A program made the translations under genes and the position numbers. From NCBI GenBank assembly GCA_035565775.1, contig DATMRW010000023.1, positions 124,001-188,000 of the forward strand: a stretch of DNA of 64,000 nucleotides, in the 5' to 3' direction. Origin of the DNA: PRO6 sp035565775 (lineage in GTDB: Bacteria > Pseudomonadota > Alphaproteobacteria > Rhizobiales > Xanthobacteraceae). The number at the start of each line of letters is the position of its first letter. The first letter of the stretch is position 1. Positions 1 to 8,740 of this stretch are shown piece after piece. The notes under the pieces were generated by a model that was given only the letters and a program-made list of their open reading frames with translations, was not told the origin of the DNA and searched no databases.

Positions 1-462
1 AGCCCTCTTCAGCGGGCTCGCGCGACCAGCGAACTTGCCGGCCTCGGCGGGCAGGCCGAAATCGACGATGATCTCATCGAGTGGAACTATGGCGACTATG
101 AGGGCCTGACGCTGAAGGAGATCTTGGCGAAGTCGCCCGGCTGGATGCTTTTCAGGGACGGCTGCCCCGGCGGAGAAAGTCCGGCCGATGTCGGTCGCCG
201 GGCTGATGCGGTGATCGAACGGGTGCGCGCTGTTCAGGGCAATGTCGCGCTGTTCGCGCACGGTCATATCTTCCGGGTTTTTGCGGCGCGCTGGATCGGC
301 CTTCAGCCCGTAGCGGGCAGTCATTTCCTGCTCGATACCGCGACCTTGAGCGTTCTCAGCTACTACCGGGGCGTTGGCGCAATCAAACGCTGGAATGCTT
401 CCGTCGCCGTCGATGGAGTACAGGTAACGTCATCTTCGGCTTCCGCGGGCAAGGGCGCATAG
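1..462 (+). CDS. Histidine phosphatase family protein, 5' end missing
   Basis: The frame is open from the first base of the window, so the start codon and the N-terminal catalytic RHG motif lie upstream. What remains shows the family motif SPLQRA at the very beginning, a middle region with IEWNYGDYEG (acid residue after the first core), and the second catalytic histidine in FAHGHIFR near residue 95 of the visible part. This is the phosphoglycerate-mutase-like superfamily that hydrolyses phosphate esters through a phospho-histidine. The substrate cannot be told from the sequence. It ends 33 bases before the phosphoketolase start, so the two are probably cotranscribed and the phosphatase may act on a sugar phosphate or related intermediate (inference). 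The C-terminal tail is low complexity. Confidence 0.85.
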   Translation, partial: SPLQRARATSELAGLGGQAEIDDDLIEWNYGDYEGLTLKEILAKSPGWMLFRDGCPGGESPADVGRRADAVIERVRAVQGNVALFAHGHIFRVFAARWIGLQPVAGSHFLLDTATLSVLSYYRGVGAIKRWNASVAVDGVQVTSSSASAGKGA

Positions 463-495
463 CTAGCACCAACGTAAGTGCAGGGGAGTTTTCTC

Positions 496-2904
496 ATGAC
501 AACGCTCCTATCGAACCAAGAACAAGAGCTGGCGGATGCGCGCTCGGGGCTGTCGGGCGAGGAGCTCGAACTCGTCAACAATTATTGGCTGGCCTGCAAT
601 TACCTCTCCGTCGGGATGATTTATCTGAAGGACAACCCGCTGCTGAGGGAGCCGCTCAAACCGGATCACGTAAAGCATCGCCTGCTCGGCCACTGGGGGG
701 CGAGCCCCGCCCTGTCATTCGTCTGGGTTCATATGAACCGGATGATCCTTCGGCACGACCTCGACGCGATCTTCATCGCCGGGCCGGGGCATGGCGCGCC
801 CGGCGTGCTCGGACCAACCTATCTCGAAGGCACCTATTCCGAGATCTATCCGGACAAGAGCGAAGACGCGGACGGGATGCAAAAATTCTTCAAGCAGTTC
901 TCGTTTCCCGGCCATATCGGCAGCCACGTCACGCCCGAAACTCCCGGCTCCATTCATGAAGGCGGCGAGCTTGGCTACAGCCTTTCGCACGCCTATGGCG
1001 CGGTGCTCGACAATCCCGATGTGATTGTCGCCTGCGTAGTGGGGGATGGCGAGGCGGAAACCGGCCCGCTGGCGACGGCGTGGCATTCCAACAAATTCAT
1101 CAATCCGGTGCGCGATGGGGCGGTGCTGCCGATCCTCAGCCTGAATGGCTATAAGATTGCGAACCCGACCGTGCTCGCACGCATCAGCCATGAGGAGCTG
1201 GAGGCGTTATTCCTCGGCTATGGCTATACGCCCTACTTCGTGGAGGGAGACGATCCGCTCGAGATGCACCAGAAAATGGCTGCCACACTGGAGCGGGTGA
1301 TTGGAGAGATCCGCGCGGTGCAGAAAACGGCGCGGGAAACCGGCAAGCCATCGCGTCCGCGCTGGCCGATGATCGTGCTGCGGTCGCCCAAAGGGTGGAC
1401 CGGACCGAAGGAAATCAAGGGCCACAAGGTGGAAGGCTCCTGGCGCTCGCATCAGGTGCCTTTTTCCGACGTTCGCGGCAATCCGGAAAACCTGAAACTC
1501 CTTGAGAACTGGATGCGCAGCTACAGGCCGGAAAAACTGTTTGACGAGAGCGGCCGGCTTGTGCCCGAGCTGCTGAAGCTCGCGCCCAAGGGCAGCCGGC
1601 GGATGAGCGCCAACCCGCATGCCAATGGCGGCCTGTTGCGCAAGGATCTGTCCTTGCCGGACTTTCGTGACTATGCGGTGGATGTCACCGCCCGCGGCTC
1701 GGTCATGCATGAGAACACCAAGCCGCTCGGCGAGTATCTTCGCGACGTAATGAAGCTCAACCCTTCGATCTTCCGGGTTTTTGGCCCGGACGAGACGGCT
1801 TCGAACCGCCTGCAGGCGCTCTATGAAGTCACCAAGAAAACCTGGATGGCGCAGATGCTGCCGGAGGATGCCGATGGCGGCGAGCTATCGCCCGATGGCC
1901 GCGTCATGGAGCTGCTCTCCGAGCATACGTTGCTGGGCTGGCTGGAAGGCTACCTCCTGACCGGCCGGCATGGCTTCTTTCACACTTACGAGGCCTTCGC
2001 CCATGTGATCGATTCCATGTTCAACCAGCACGCCAAATGGCTGGACATCAGCAAGAACCACGTGCGGTGGCGGGCCCCGGTCGCCTCGGAAAACATTTTG
2101 CTCTCCTCCACCGTCTGGCGACAGGACCACAACGGGTTCTCGCATCAGGATCCGGGCTTCATCGATGTCGTCACCAACAAGGGGCCGTCGGTGACCCGCG
2201 TCTATCTGCCGCCTGACGCCAATACCCTGCTGTCGGTCGCCGATCACTGCCTGCGCAGCACCAACTACGTCAACGTGATCGTCGCCGACAAGCAGAAGCA
2301 TCTGCAGTTCACCACCATGGACGAAGCGATCGTCCACTGCACCAAGGGGCTTGGCATCTGGGCGCGCGCGAGCACCGATCAGGGCGAGGAGCCGGACGTC
2401 GTGCTGGCCTCGTGCGGCGACGTCGCGACCATGGAGGCGCTGGCCGCCGCCGCTATTCTCCGCGAGAACACGCCGGACCTGAAACTGCGCTTCATCAACG
2501 TCGTCGACCTGTTCAGGCTGCAGCCGGCGTCCGAGCACCCGCACGGCTCGACGGAGCGGGAGTTCGACGGCCTGTTCACCACCGACAAGCCGATCATCTT
2601 CAATTTCCACGGCTACCCCTGGCTCATCCATAAGCTCGCCTATCGCTTCAAGGCCCATGAGAACCTGCACGTGCGCGGATACAAGGAAAAGGGCAACATC
2701 AATACGCCGCTTGAACTGGCGATGCTGAATGAAACGTCACGTTTCAACCTTGTCATCGATGTGATCGACCGGGTGCCAAAACTGCGTACCAAGGCCGCGC
2801 ATCTGAAGGAGAAGATGAAGAACGCGATCATCGACAACATGCACTACGCGCATGAGCAGGGCACCGACCGGCCCGAGATCGCCAACTGGACATGGCCGTA
2901 TTGA
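496..2904 (+). CDS. xfp: Phosphoketolase (xylulose-5-phosphate/fructose-6-phosphate)
   Basis: Thiamine-diphosphate enzyme that cleaves xylulose 5-phosphate, and often fructose 6-phosphate, with phosphate to acetyl phosphate plus an aldose phosphate. At 802 residues it has the family's usual length. Visible signatures are GPGHGAPG, EGGELGYSLSHAYGA and the ThDP-binding GDGEAETGP in the N-terminal half, and the conserved HQDPGFID in the C-terminal half. The ATG at 496 was chosen because AGGGGAG lies at proper spacing before it; a GTG at 478 in the same frame lacks such a site. It follows the histidine phosphatase closely. Acetyl phosphate made here could be used by acetate kinase or phosphotransacetylase, neither of which is visible in the window. 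Confidence 0.96.
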   Translation: MTTLLSNQEQELADARSGLSGEELELVNNYWLACNYLSVGMIYLKDNPLLREPLKPDHVKHRLLGHWGASPALSFVWVHMNRMILRHDLDAIFIAGPGHGAPGVLGPTYLEGTYSEIYPDKSEDADGMQKFFKQFSFPGHIGSHVTPETPGSIHEGGELGYSLSHAYGAVLDNPDVIVACVVGDGEAETGPLATAWHSNKFINPVRDGAVLPILSLNGYKIANPTVLARISHEELEALFLGYGYTPYFVEGDDPLEMHQKMAATLERVIGEIRAVQKTARETGKPSRPRWPMIVLRSPKGWTGPKEIKGHKVEGSWRSHQVPFSDVRGNPENLKLLENWMRSYRPEKLFDESGRLVPELLKLAPKGSRRMSANPHANGGLLRKDLSLPDFRDYAVDVTARGSVMHENTKPLGEYLRDVMKLNPSIFRVFGPDETASNRLQALYEVTKKTWMAQMLPEDADGGELSPDGRVMELLSEHTLLGWLEGYLLTGRHGFFHTYEAFAHVIDSMFNQHAKWLDISKNHVRWRAPVASENILLSSTVWRQDHNGFSHQDPGFIDVVTNKGPSVTRVYLPPDANTLLSVADHCLRSTNYVNVIVADKQKHLQFTTMDEAIVHCTKGLGIWARASTDQGEEPDVVLASCGDVATMEALAAAAILRENTPDLKLRFINVVDLFRLQPASEHPHGSTEREFDGLFTTDKPIIFNFHGYPWLIHKLAYRFKAHENLHVRGYKEKGNINTPLELAMLNETSRFNLVIDVIDRVPKLRTKAAHLKEKMKNAIIDNMHYAHEQGTDRPEIANWTWPY

Positions 2905-3121
2905 TACTTGCTCGTGGAAAGCAGGATCATCATCCCGCGTGGCCCCGCGGATGCCGCCGAGACCCTTCTTAATCGAATATTTAGTTCCGACTTGCACGAT
3001 GGCAGCGTTGCAGTTTCTTGGCTTTTCGTGCAGTGCGCAGCTGGGCGTCGCCAATTACGCGACCGTGGAACTACGCGCGCGCTCGTCACGGGAAGATCCG
3101 GCGTGGTCCAGGGTGGTGTCG

Positions 3122-3436
3122 ATGAGACGAGAGCTTCGCAAAAAACAGCGCATTCGCTTCGAGCGTGCGAGGCATGCCGACATCATGGCCATCGATGGCA
3201 CGTGGCGGCGCGAATGCGAGCTTTTGGATATCTCCGATAGCGGCGCGCTCATTCGGATCATCGGCAGCTTTGAAGGCCTCGATCTCAAGGAATTCTTCCT
3301 TCTGCTCTCCTCGACCGGTCTTGCCTACCGGCGGTGCGAGCTGATCCGCGTCAACGGCAACGAGGTAGGCGTCCAGTTCATCAAGGGCCCTAAGCCTGCC
3401 AAGGAAGCGGCTCCCGGTGTTATGGAGCAGAGATAA
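3122..3436 (+). CDS. PilZ domain protein (putative c-di-GMP receptor)
   Basis: A 104-residue protein that is essentially one PilZ domain. The c-di-GMP binding signature is present: RKKQR (residues 6-10, the RxxxR arm) and DISDSG (residues 36-41, the D/NxSxxG motif). The family binds cyclic di-GMP and alters motility, polysaccharide or transcription outputs; the partner here is unknown. The frame stays open upstream to 2852, but nothing recognisable is encoded before residue 1. The ATG at 3122 is preceded by a weak AGGGTGG, and a GTG at 3116 is an alternative. It stands alone between phosphoketolase and glutamate dehydrogenase. Two GGDEF proteins in the same window could supply the ligand. Confidence 0.85.
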   Translation: MRRELRKKQRIRFERARHADIMAIDGTWRRECELLDISDSGALIRIIGSFEGLDLKEFFLLLSSTGLAYRRCELIRVNGNEVGVQFIKGPKPAKEAAPGVMEQR

Positions 3437-3804
3437 AGCAGGAGCACTGCGCTCGCGCGGATCGCGGTCGGAATCCCGATAGCCGCTCATCGAAACTTCG
3501 CCGGTCGGCGGATGCCGGGGCTGAACAAAAACGTGATCGATATGTTATCGATCTTGATCAGGCTCAGTTCGGCGCCGATCACCATCGCTCGGATGCTTGT
3601 CTGGTCATTCTCGCGCAGGACATTCAGGATGTCGCGGCGATGGATGCGGGTTCGGGGCGCACACGTTTGCCGCAGCTCTTTCCGGTCGGAGACGTGGGCC
3701 ATTGTTGAGCATGGCCTTTTCCCTCGCCGATCTGGTCGTCGGTCTTACTGTGGGCGCGATCAAGTAAAAAAGTCGCCTCGCGCGCATGGATGCGGGAGAG
3801 AGGG
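3437..3804. other. Intergenic stretch, no supported gene
   Basis: About 370 bases between the PilZ gene and glutamate dehydrogenase. Short frames exist on both strands (for example minus 3487-3702), but none has a convincing ribosome site or recognisable protein. One plus-strand frame runs open to a TGA at 3706-3708 without an ATG and could be a decayed gene end. I see no clear hairpin or repeat. Confidence 0.4.
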
Positions 3805-5064
3805 ATGACGGTCTATAGCGGCCCGGTTTTTGAAATGGCGGCGCAGCAGTTCGATGTCATCGCCGATTATCTGTCGATACCTGTCGATGAGCGCAGTCGC
3901 CTCCTGATGCCCAAACGCTCGGTCACGGTGTCCTGCCCGATCCATCGCGACGACGGCACCACGGCCGTGTTCGAGGGTTACCGCGTCCAGCATCATCTCA
4001 CGCTCGGGCCGACCAAGGGCGGCACGCGCTTTGCCGCCAGCGTCGATCTCGGCGAGGTCGCGGCGCTGGCTATCTGGATGAGCTGGAAATGCGGGCTGGT
4101 CGGGCTGCCCTATGGCGGCGCGAAGGGCGGGATCGGCGTCGATCCGACCGCCCTTTCGAAACGCGAACTGGAATCGCTTTCCCGACGCTACATGCAGGAG
4201 CTCATTCCGTTCGTCGGGCCGCACACCGACATCATGGCGCCCGACATGGGCACCAACGAACAGGTGATGGCATGGTTCATGGATACGTATTCGATGTATC
4301 ACGGCCACACCGTGACCGAGATCGTCACCGGCAAGCCGGTCAGCGCGGGCGGTACGCTGGGGCGGCGGGAGGCAACGGGCCGCGGCGTGGCCTATCTCGC
4401 GCGGCGGGTGATGAATGACCTGTCGATCAACCTGAATGGCGCGACCGCGGTGGTTCAGGGCTTTGGCAATGTCGGCTCGATCGCCGCGCTGGAACTGAGC
4501 AAGATTGGGGTGAAGATCATCGCCGTCAGCGATCATACCGATGCGCTGTATCGTGCGCAGGGATTGGACGTGCCTGACCTGATCAGACATGCGGCGACCC
4601 ACGGCAGTCTTGCCGGTTACTCGAACCAGTTGTCCTGCGATCCTGCCGGCATTCTAAAAATGCGCTGCGACGTTCTGGTGCCGGCAGCGATCGAGCGGGT
4701 GATCGACGCCGAGGTTGCTGAGGGACTGCAATGCCGGGTGCTGGCGGAAGGAGCGAACGGGCCGACAACCCCCGAGGCCGACCGCGTGCTCGAGAAACGC
4801 CAGAACGAGATTTTCCTGATCCCGGATATCCTGTGCAATTCGGGCGGGGTGATCGTCAGTTATTTTGAATGGGTGCAGGACCTGCAGCAGCTTTTCTGGG
4901 AGGAGGAGGAGGTGATGCGGCGCGAGTTCCAGATCCTCGACCGCGCCTTCGAGCGGATGTCGCTGCGCGCCAAGCGCGACAAGGTCTCCAACCGGACGGC
5001 GGCAATGTCCATCGGCGTCGAGCGGGTCAGTGCGGCAAAGGACATGCGCGGCCTGTTCCCGTAA
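3805..5064 (+). CDS. gdhA: Glu/Leu/Phe/Val dehydrogenase family protein, probable glutamate dehydrogenase
   Basis: Oxidative deamination of glutamate, or the reverse amination of 2-oxoglutarate. The 419-residue length matches hexameric NAD-type glutamate dehydrogenases. Seen in order: substrate-side motif GPTKGGTRF, catalytic lysine in PYGGAKGGI, GTNEQVMAWFMDTY, then a Rossmann fold with VVQGFGNVGS. The strand after the glycine loop ends IIAVSD; an acidic residue there is usually associated with NAD preference, but cofactor choice is inference. Start ATG 3805 follows GGGAGAGAGGG; ATG 3790 is in frame but has no ribosome site. Leucine or other amino-acid dehydrogenases share the fold, yet the length and motifs fit GDH best. 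Confidence 0.9.
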   Translation: MTVYSGPVFEMAAQQFDVIADYLSIPVDERSRLLMPKRSVTVSCPIHRDDGTTAVFEGYRVQHHLTLGPTKGGTRFAASVDLGEVAALAIWMSWKCGLVGLPYGGAKGGIGVDPTALSKRELESLSRRYMQELIPFVGPHTDIMAPDMGTNEQVMAWFMDTYSMYHGHTVTEIVTGKPVSAGGTLGRREATGRGVAYLARRVMNDLSINLNGATAVVQGFGNVGSIAALELSKIGVKIIAVSDHTDALYRAQGLDVPDLIRHAATHGSLAGYSNQLSCDPAGILKMRCDVLVPAAIERVIDAEVAEGLQCRVLAEGANGPTTPEADRVLEKRQNEIFLIPDILCNSGGVIVSYFEWVQDLQQLFWEEEEVMRREFQILDRAFERMSLRAKRDKVSNRTAAMSIGVERVSAAKDMRGLFP

Positions 5065-5377
5065 GCAGCGTTCGCTGATCCGGCCGCACGGCGCACAGGC
5101 GGGCGGCGCATTTTTTTACGCAGGGATGCCGATAAAGGGATAAAATGGCGGTGTGCTTCCGTTCCCGGACAAAGGGGAACGAGGTTCCCGGCGACCGAGC
5201 GCCGGATTTCTGGCGCCCGGTTTTGGGCAATGCAAAGCTCCCCTTGATGTCAGGTGTTGCGAAGGCACGCGGCTGTCGCCGGAGGGGCCGGCGCGGTGCA
5301 TTGACTTTGGGATGCGGGAAGATGGCGAAGCCGAAAAAAATGGGAGGCGCGATGTCTTGAAGGGATAGGAGAGGATC
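5065..5377. other. Intergenic stretch upstream of the MHS transporter
   Basis: About 310 bases. The start holds a probable terminator (see 5083-5117). The rest is GC-rich with overlapping small frames that lack ribosome sites. Immediately before 5378 there is a good ribosome site (AGGAGAGG). No operator is recognised. Confidence 0.4.
5083..5117 (+). terminator. Probable intrinsic terminator after gdhA
   Basis: GCCGC at 5083-5087 can pair with GCGGC at 5103-5107, and alternative GC-rich pairings exist in the loop. A run of seven T follows at 5111-5117. It sits 18 bases after the gdhA stop. The stem is short, so confidence is moderate. Confidence 0.4.
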
Positions 5378-6706
5378 ATGGCTACTCAAATCCAGGGGGA
5401 TTTTCGGCGCGTGATCGTTGCCGCGTCGGTGGGCAACGTCATCGAATGGTATGACTTCTATATCTTCGGCAGCCTCGCCGCCGTTCTGTCGGTGAAGTTT
5501 TTCGAGCAGTCTCACCCCGTCGCGGCCTTGCTCAGCACGATTGCGCTGTTCACGGCCGGCTTTCTGATCCGTCCGCTGGGTGCTTTTCTGTTCGGCTGGA
5601 TGGGTGACCGGGTCGGACGCAAGTATACCTTCCTCATTACATTGAGCGGGATGGGCATCGGCACCGGCGCGATCGGTCTGATCCCGAGCTACCAGTCGAT
5701 CGGCCTGTCGGCCGCGTTCATCCTCTTCGCGTTGCGGATGATTCAGGGGCTGTGCCTTGGCGGCGAGTATGGCGGCGCAATCACCTATGTCGCGGAGCAC
5801 GTATCGGACAAGAATCGCGGTTACTATACTAGCTGGCTGCAAACCTCCCCGACGCTCGGAATCGTGATGTCACTGGCCGTGATCATCGCCGCGCGGACAT
5901 ATTTTGGCGAGGCGGCGTTCAACGCCTGGGGGTGGCGCGTTCCCTTCCTGCTGTCCTTCGTGCTCGTGGCTGTGGCGATCTATATCCGGCTTCAGCTTCG
6001 GGAGACCCCGATTTTCGAGGAGATCAAGGCCAAGCGGCTGATGACGCGCAACCCATGGAAGGAGGCGTTTCTCAGCGCGAATGCAAAATATGTCGGGATC
6101 GCCACCATCGTCCTGATCGGGCAGGGCGTAGTCTGGTACAGCGGACAGTTCTGGGCGCTGTACTTCCTGCAGCAGGTGTCGAAGGTCGATGCATTGTCTT
6201 CGGCCTACATCGTCGGGGCCGCACTCCTCATAGCTACGCCGAGCATGGTATTATTCGGCTGGCTGTCCGACATCATCGGCCGCAAGCCGGTGATCCTCGG
6301 CGGGATGCTGCTCGCGGCGGTCACGTATTACCCGCTGTATCTCTGGCTCGGAATGGTGACCCAGCCGGGTCACATCAACTATCCCGCGGCCATCTTCATC
6401 ATCTTCATTCTCGTCTGCTACGTCGGCATGGTGTACGGGCCGGTCGGGGCGTTCCTGGCGGAGTATTTCCCGAGCAGGATCCGATATACGTCAGTGTCCG
6501 TGCCCTATCACATCGGCAATGGCTGGGGGGGCGGCCTCGTGCCGTTCATCACGTCGGCGGCATTTGCTGCTACCGGCAGCGTTGGCTATGCGCTGCTCTA
6601 TCCGATCCTTGTGCCTGCCGTCTGTTTCGTCCTTGCCCTGTTCCTGATGCCGGAGACCCGGCAGATCAGCATCTGGGAGCCGATCGAGGCACGGCCGGCA
6701 TCCTGA
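5378..6706 (+). CDS. MFS transporter of the metabolite:H+ symporter (MHS) family
   Basis: Inner-membrane importer of 442 residues with about 12 hydrophobic segments. The MHS hallmark VIEWYDFYIFG is in the first membrane segment, followed by GWMGDRVGRKYTF in the loop between TM2 and TM3 (the MFS A-motif) and a second copy, GWLSDIIGRKPV, at the start of the C-terminal half. Family members take up small organic acids (citrate, 2-oxoglutarate, shikimate) or betaines (proline, glycine betaine) with protons. The substrate is not decided here. It is separated from gdhA by a likely terminator, so it is probably its own unit. A strong AGGAGAGG site precedes the ATG. Confidence 0.92.
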   Translation: MATQIQGDFRRVIVAASVGNVIEWYDFYIFGSLAAVLSVKFFEQSHPVAALLSTIALFTAGFLIRPLGAFLFGWMGDRVGRKYTFLITLSGMGIGTGAIGLIPSYQSIGLSAAFILFALRMIQGLCLGGEYGGAITYVAEHVSDKNRGYYTSWLQTSPTLGIVMSLAVIIAARTYFGEAAFNAWGWRVPFLLSFVLVAVAIYIRLQLRETPIFEEIKAKRLMTRNPWKEAFLSANAKYVGIATIVLIGQGVVWYSGQFWALYFLQQVSKVDALSSAYIVGAALLIATPSMVLFGWLSDIIGRKPVILGGMLLAAVTYYPLYLWLGMVTQPGHINYPAAIFIIFILVCYVGMVYGPVGAFLAEYFPSRIRYTSVSVPYHIGNGWGGGLVPFITSAAFAATGSVGYALLYPILVPAVCFVLALFLMPETRQISIWEPIEARPAS

Positions 6707-6719
6707 TCGATTTGATCCT

Positions 6720-6744
6720 CCTGCGGGGACGATATCCCCGCAGG
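6720..6744 (+). terminator. Perfect 9-bp hairpin after the MHS transporter
   Basis: CCTGCGGGG (6720-6728) pairs perfectly with CCCCGCAGG (6736-6744) across a 7-base loop, 13 bases after the stop codon. No T run follows, so it may act as an mRNA end stabiliser or a weak terminator. Confidence 0.45.
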
Positions 6745-6852
6745 GCGGCGGGCTCGGGGACCAAGAAAAGCCCTTCCAATTGGCGGCGGGCGTCTTAACT
6801 TAGCTCGGCAGCGCCGGGACGGTTCCGGGGGCTATTGTTTTCGGGAGGTGAG

Positions 6853-7095
6853 ATGCAAAGCAAAACACCCCGCGAACTGGCAGAGCGGATGGCCGAGCGG
6901 CGCGAGCGCCGGCGGCTGGACGACGGATTTATCCGCCAGACCTTCATCCAGCCGCGTACGGAAGCCCGTGAGACGGCGCGGGCCTTTTTCGATCGGTACC
7001 CGAAGGAAGCCTACATGTCCGAGGTCGAGAGCTGGCACGAACTGCCGGATGGCGAGATCGAATTCACGATGAAGCGATTGCGCAGCGCCGACTGA
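6853..7095 (+). CDS. Small hypothetical protein, 80 residues
   Basis: Not assigned to a family. The protein is charged, with an Arg/Glu-rich first half (MAERRERRRLDDGF) that is probably helical, and a compact second half containing FFDRYPKEAYMSEVESW. It has no signal peptide or membrane segment. The start is well supported by GGGAGGTGA directly upstream of the ATG; a TTG at 6835 in frame is less likely. It lies alone between the MHS transporter and the acyltransferase gene. Confidence 0.65.
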   Translation: MQSKTPRELAERMAERRERRRLDDGFIRQTFIQPRTEARETARAFFDRYPKEAYMSEVESWHELPDGEIEFTMKRLRSAD

Positions 7096-7180
7096 CACGC
7101 CCGGTCTTCCCAGTCTGGCCAAGTGAGGGGCGGAAATAATTGGCCGCAACGGGGTTAGTGTCAGTCGCATTCCCTTGGGG

Positions 7181-8365
7181 ATGAAAGCAATGGACGCAAT
7201 CTCGGACGGGGCCGGCTCAGACAGCGAGGCGATATCGATTGCGGTCGTTTCGCGCGCCGAGCTTGCCGGCTGCGCGGCGTGGCAGTCCACGTTCGCCGAT
7301 GAGCGAAAAGATCACCGCTACTACGAAATCTTGGACGATACGGTCGGCAATTTCGAGTACCGCTACTTTGCATTCATCGACGCCCATGGCGTAGTGCGGG
7401 CGGTGCAGCCGTTCTTCCTCGTCGATCAGGACATTCTCGAAGGGCTGGCCGCCAGGCGGGTGCGTTGGCTGCTTTTGGTGCGGCGGTTCTATCCCCGGTT
7501 TCTCATTCTGCGGTCCCTGATGGTCGGCTGCGCGGCCGGGGAAGGGCACCTCGCCACGTCCGACGCTCTGCCGGCCAGCGCTCTGGCGCGGGCATTGTCG
7601 GACGGCATCGTTGCGCAGGCGAAGTTGCTTCGTGCCCAGCTCATCGTGCTTAAAGAGTTTCCCGCCGCCTATCGCGGCGTCATGAGCTGCTTCACGCGCC
7701 GGGGTTTTGCACGGGCGCCGAGCATGCCGATGACGATGCTCGACATCCGATATGACAGCTTCGAAACCTATATGGAAAAGGCGCTCAACAGCTCGGCGCG
7801 CCGAAAGCTGCGCAAGAAGCTGAGCGCCACGGCAGGCGTTTCCGATATCCACATGAGTGTCACCGACGATGCCGCCAGCTTCGTCGATGAGATCTATCCG
7901 CTCTACCTGCAGGTTTTCGAACGCTCAAAAATGCGGTTCGAAAAACTCACCAAGGAGTTCTTTCGCGAACTGGGCCAGCGAATGAACGACAAGGTGCGCT
8001 TTTTCGTCTGGCGCCGCGGCAATACTCTGATCGCGTTCAGCATGTGCATGGTGCAGGGGGAGTCGCTCTATGCGGAATATGTCGGGTTCGACTACGCGGT
8101 CGCGATCGACCTGCATCTGTATCACTACGTCGTGCGGGACATGATCCGCTGGGGCATCGATCACGGCTACAAGTGGTTTCGCAGCAGCGCCCTCAACTAC
8201 GATCCCAAACTCCACATGCGCCATCGACTCGATCCGATCGACCTCTATGTGCGCCATACCTCGCCACTTGCGAACGTGCTCCTCCGCCTGGCGCTGCCCT
8301 GGATTGTGCCGGCGCGCTATGATCCGACGCTCAAGCTGTTTCCCGACTACAGAACGCTTTGGTAG
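7181..8365 (+). CDS. FemAB/GNAT-like acyltransferase superfamily protein
   Basis: A cytosolic protein of about 394 residues that looks like the GNAT fold in its C-terminal half: RFFVWRRGNTLIAFSMCM (the beta strand before the acyl-CoA site), then YAEYVGFDY and a YHYVVRDMIRWGIDHGYKWF helix-strand resembling peptidoglycan-type FemAB-like or BioF2-like acetyltransferases. Basic KALNSSARRKLRKKL lies mid-protein. The reaction would be acyl or aminoacyl transfer to an amine; the substrate is unknown. ATG 7181 has GGGG directly next to it, and ATG 7190 has GGGGA at better spacing, so the true start may be nine bases later. It appears monocistronic. Confidence 0.65.
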   Translation: MKAMDAISDGAGSDSEAISIAVVSRAELAGCAAWQSTFADERKDHRYYEILDDTVGNFEYRYFAFIDAHGVVRAVQPFFLVDQDILEGLAARRVRWLLLVRRFYPRFLILRSLMVGCAAGEGHLATSDALPASALARALSDGIVAQAKLLRAQLIVLKEFPAAYRGVMSCFTRRGFARAPSMPMTMLDIRYDSFETYMEKALNSSARRKLRKKLSATAGVSDIHMSVTDDAASFVDEIYPLYLQVFERSKMRFEKLTKEFFRELGQRMNDKVRFFVWRRGNTLIAFSMCMVQGESLYAEYVGFDYAVAIDLHLYHYVVRDMIRWGIDHGYKWFRSSALNYDPKLHMRHRLDPIDLYVRHTSPLANVLLRLALPWIVPARYDPTLKLFPDYRTLW

Positions 8366-8740
8366 CCCGGCTAAAACCGGACAGCCGGCAGCCAAGAAAG
8401 AAATCAGCCCGGCTGAGACTTTTGTGGAAAACCGGGTGGCGTTGGCGTATTATACTTTCTTTGCACGCTGCGCGCTTGCCTTAGCCGGCGTCACCTTGGG
8501 ACTGTTTGCCGCGCGGCAGCTTTGCGCGTGCAGCTTGGCTGCTTCGCGCAGCGACGCGAGCTGGTTTTGAGAGTGCTTACAGGACAGGCGCGGCGCTGCC
8601 GTTGGCCTGATCGTGTTGGTTTGCAAAGAACGAGCCTGTGGGCGCCATGAGGCAGGCGACCCTTGGCGCAACAGGAACACTGCTCGGAAGCGTACGTAGT
8701 AACTCGTGTCCGCCGCGTTCAGACGCAAGGATAAACGAGG
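8366..8740. other. Intergenic and leader region upstream of the cox operon
   Basis: About 375 bases with no convincing gene. It contains TATTATACT near 8456, which could be part of a promoter, and a GGAAC-N16-CGTA sequence (8674-8698). AGGATAAACGAGG precedes the coxB start. Confidence 0.4.
8674..8698 (+). promoter_or_regulatory. Possible EcfG-like promoter for the cox operon
   Basis: GGAAC at 8674-8678, then 16 bases, then CGTA at 8695-8698. The alphaproteobacterial general-stress (EcfG) pattern is GGAAC-N16/17-CGTT, so one position of the -10 element differs. It lies 42 bases before coxB. The single mismatch keeps confidence low. Confidence 0.25.

Noticed and set aside
3487..3702. Minus-strand frame of 71 codons after the PilZ gene
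   Set aside because: No recognisable family and no clear ribosome site; another plus frame in the same place is equally open.
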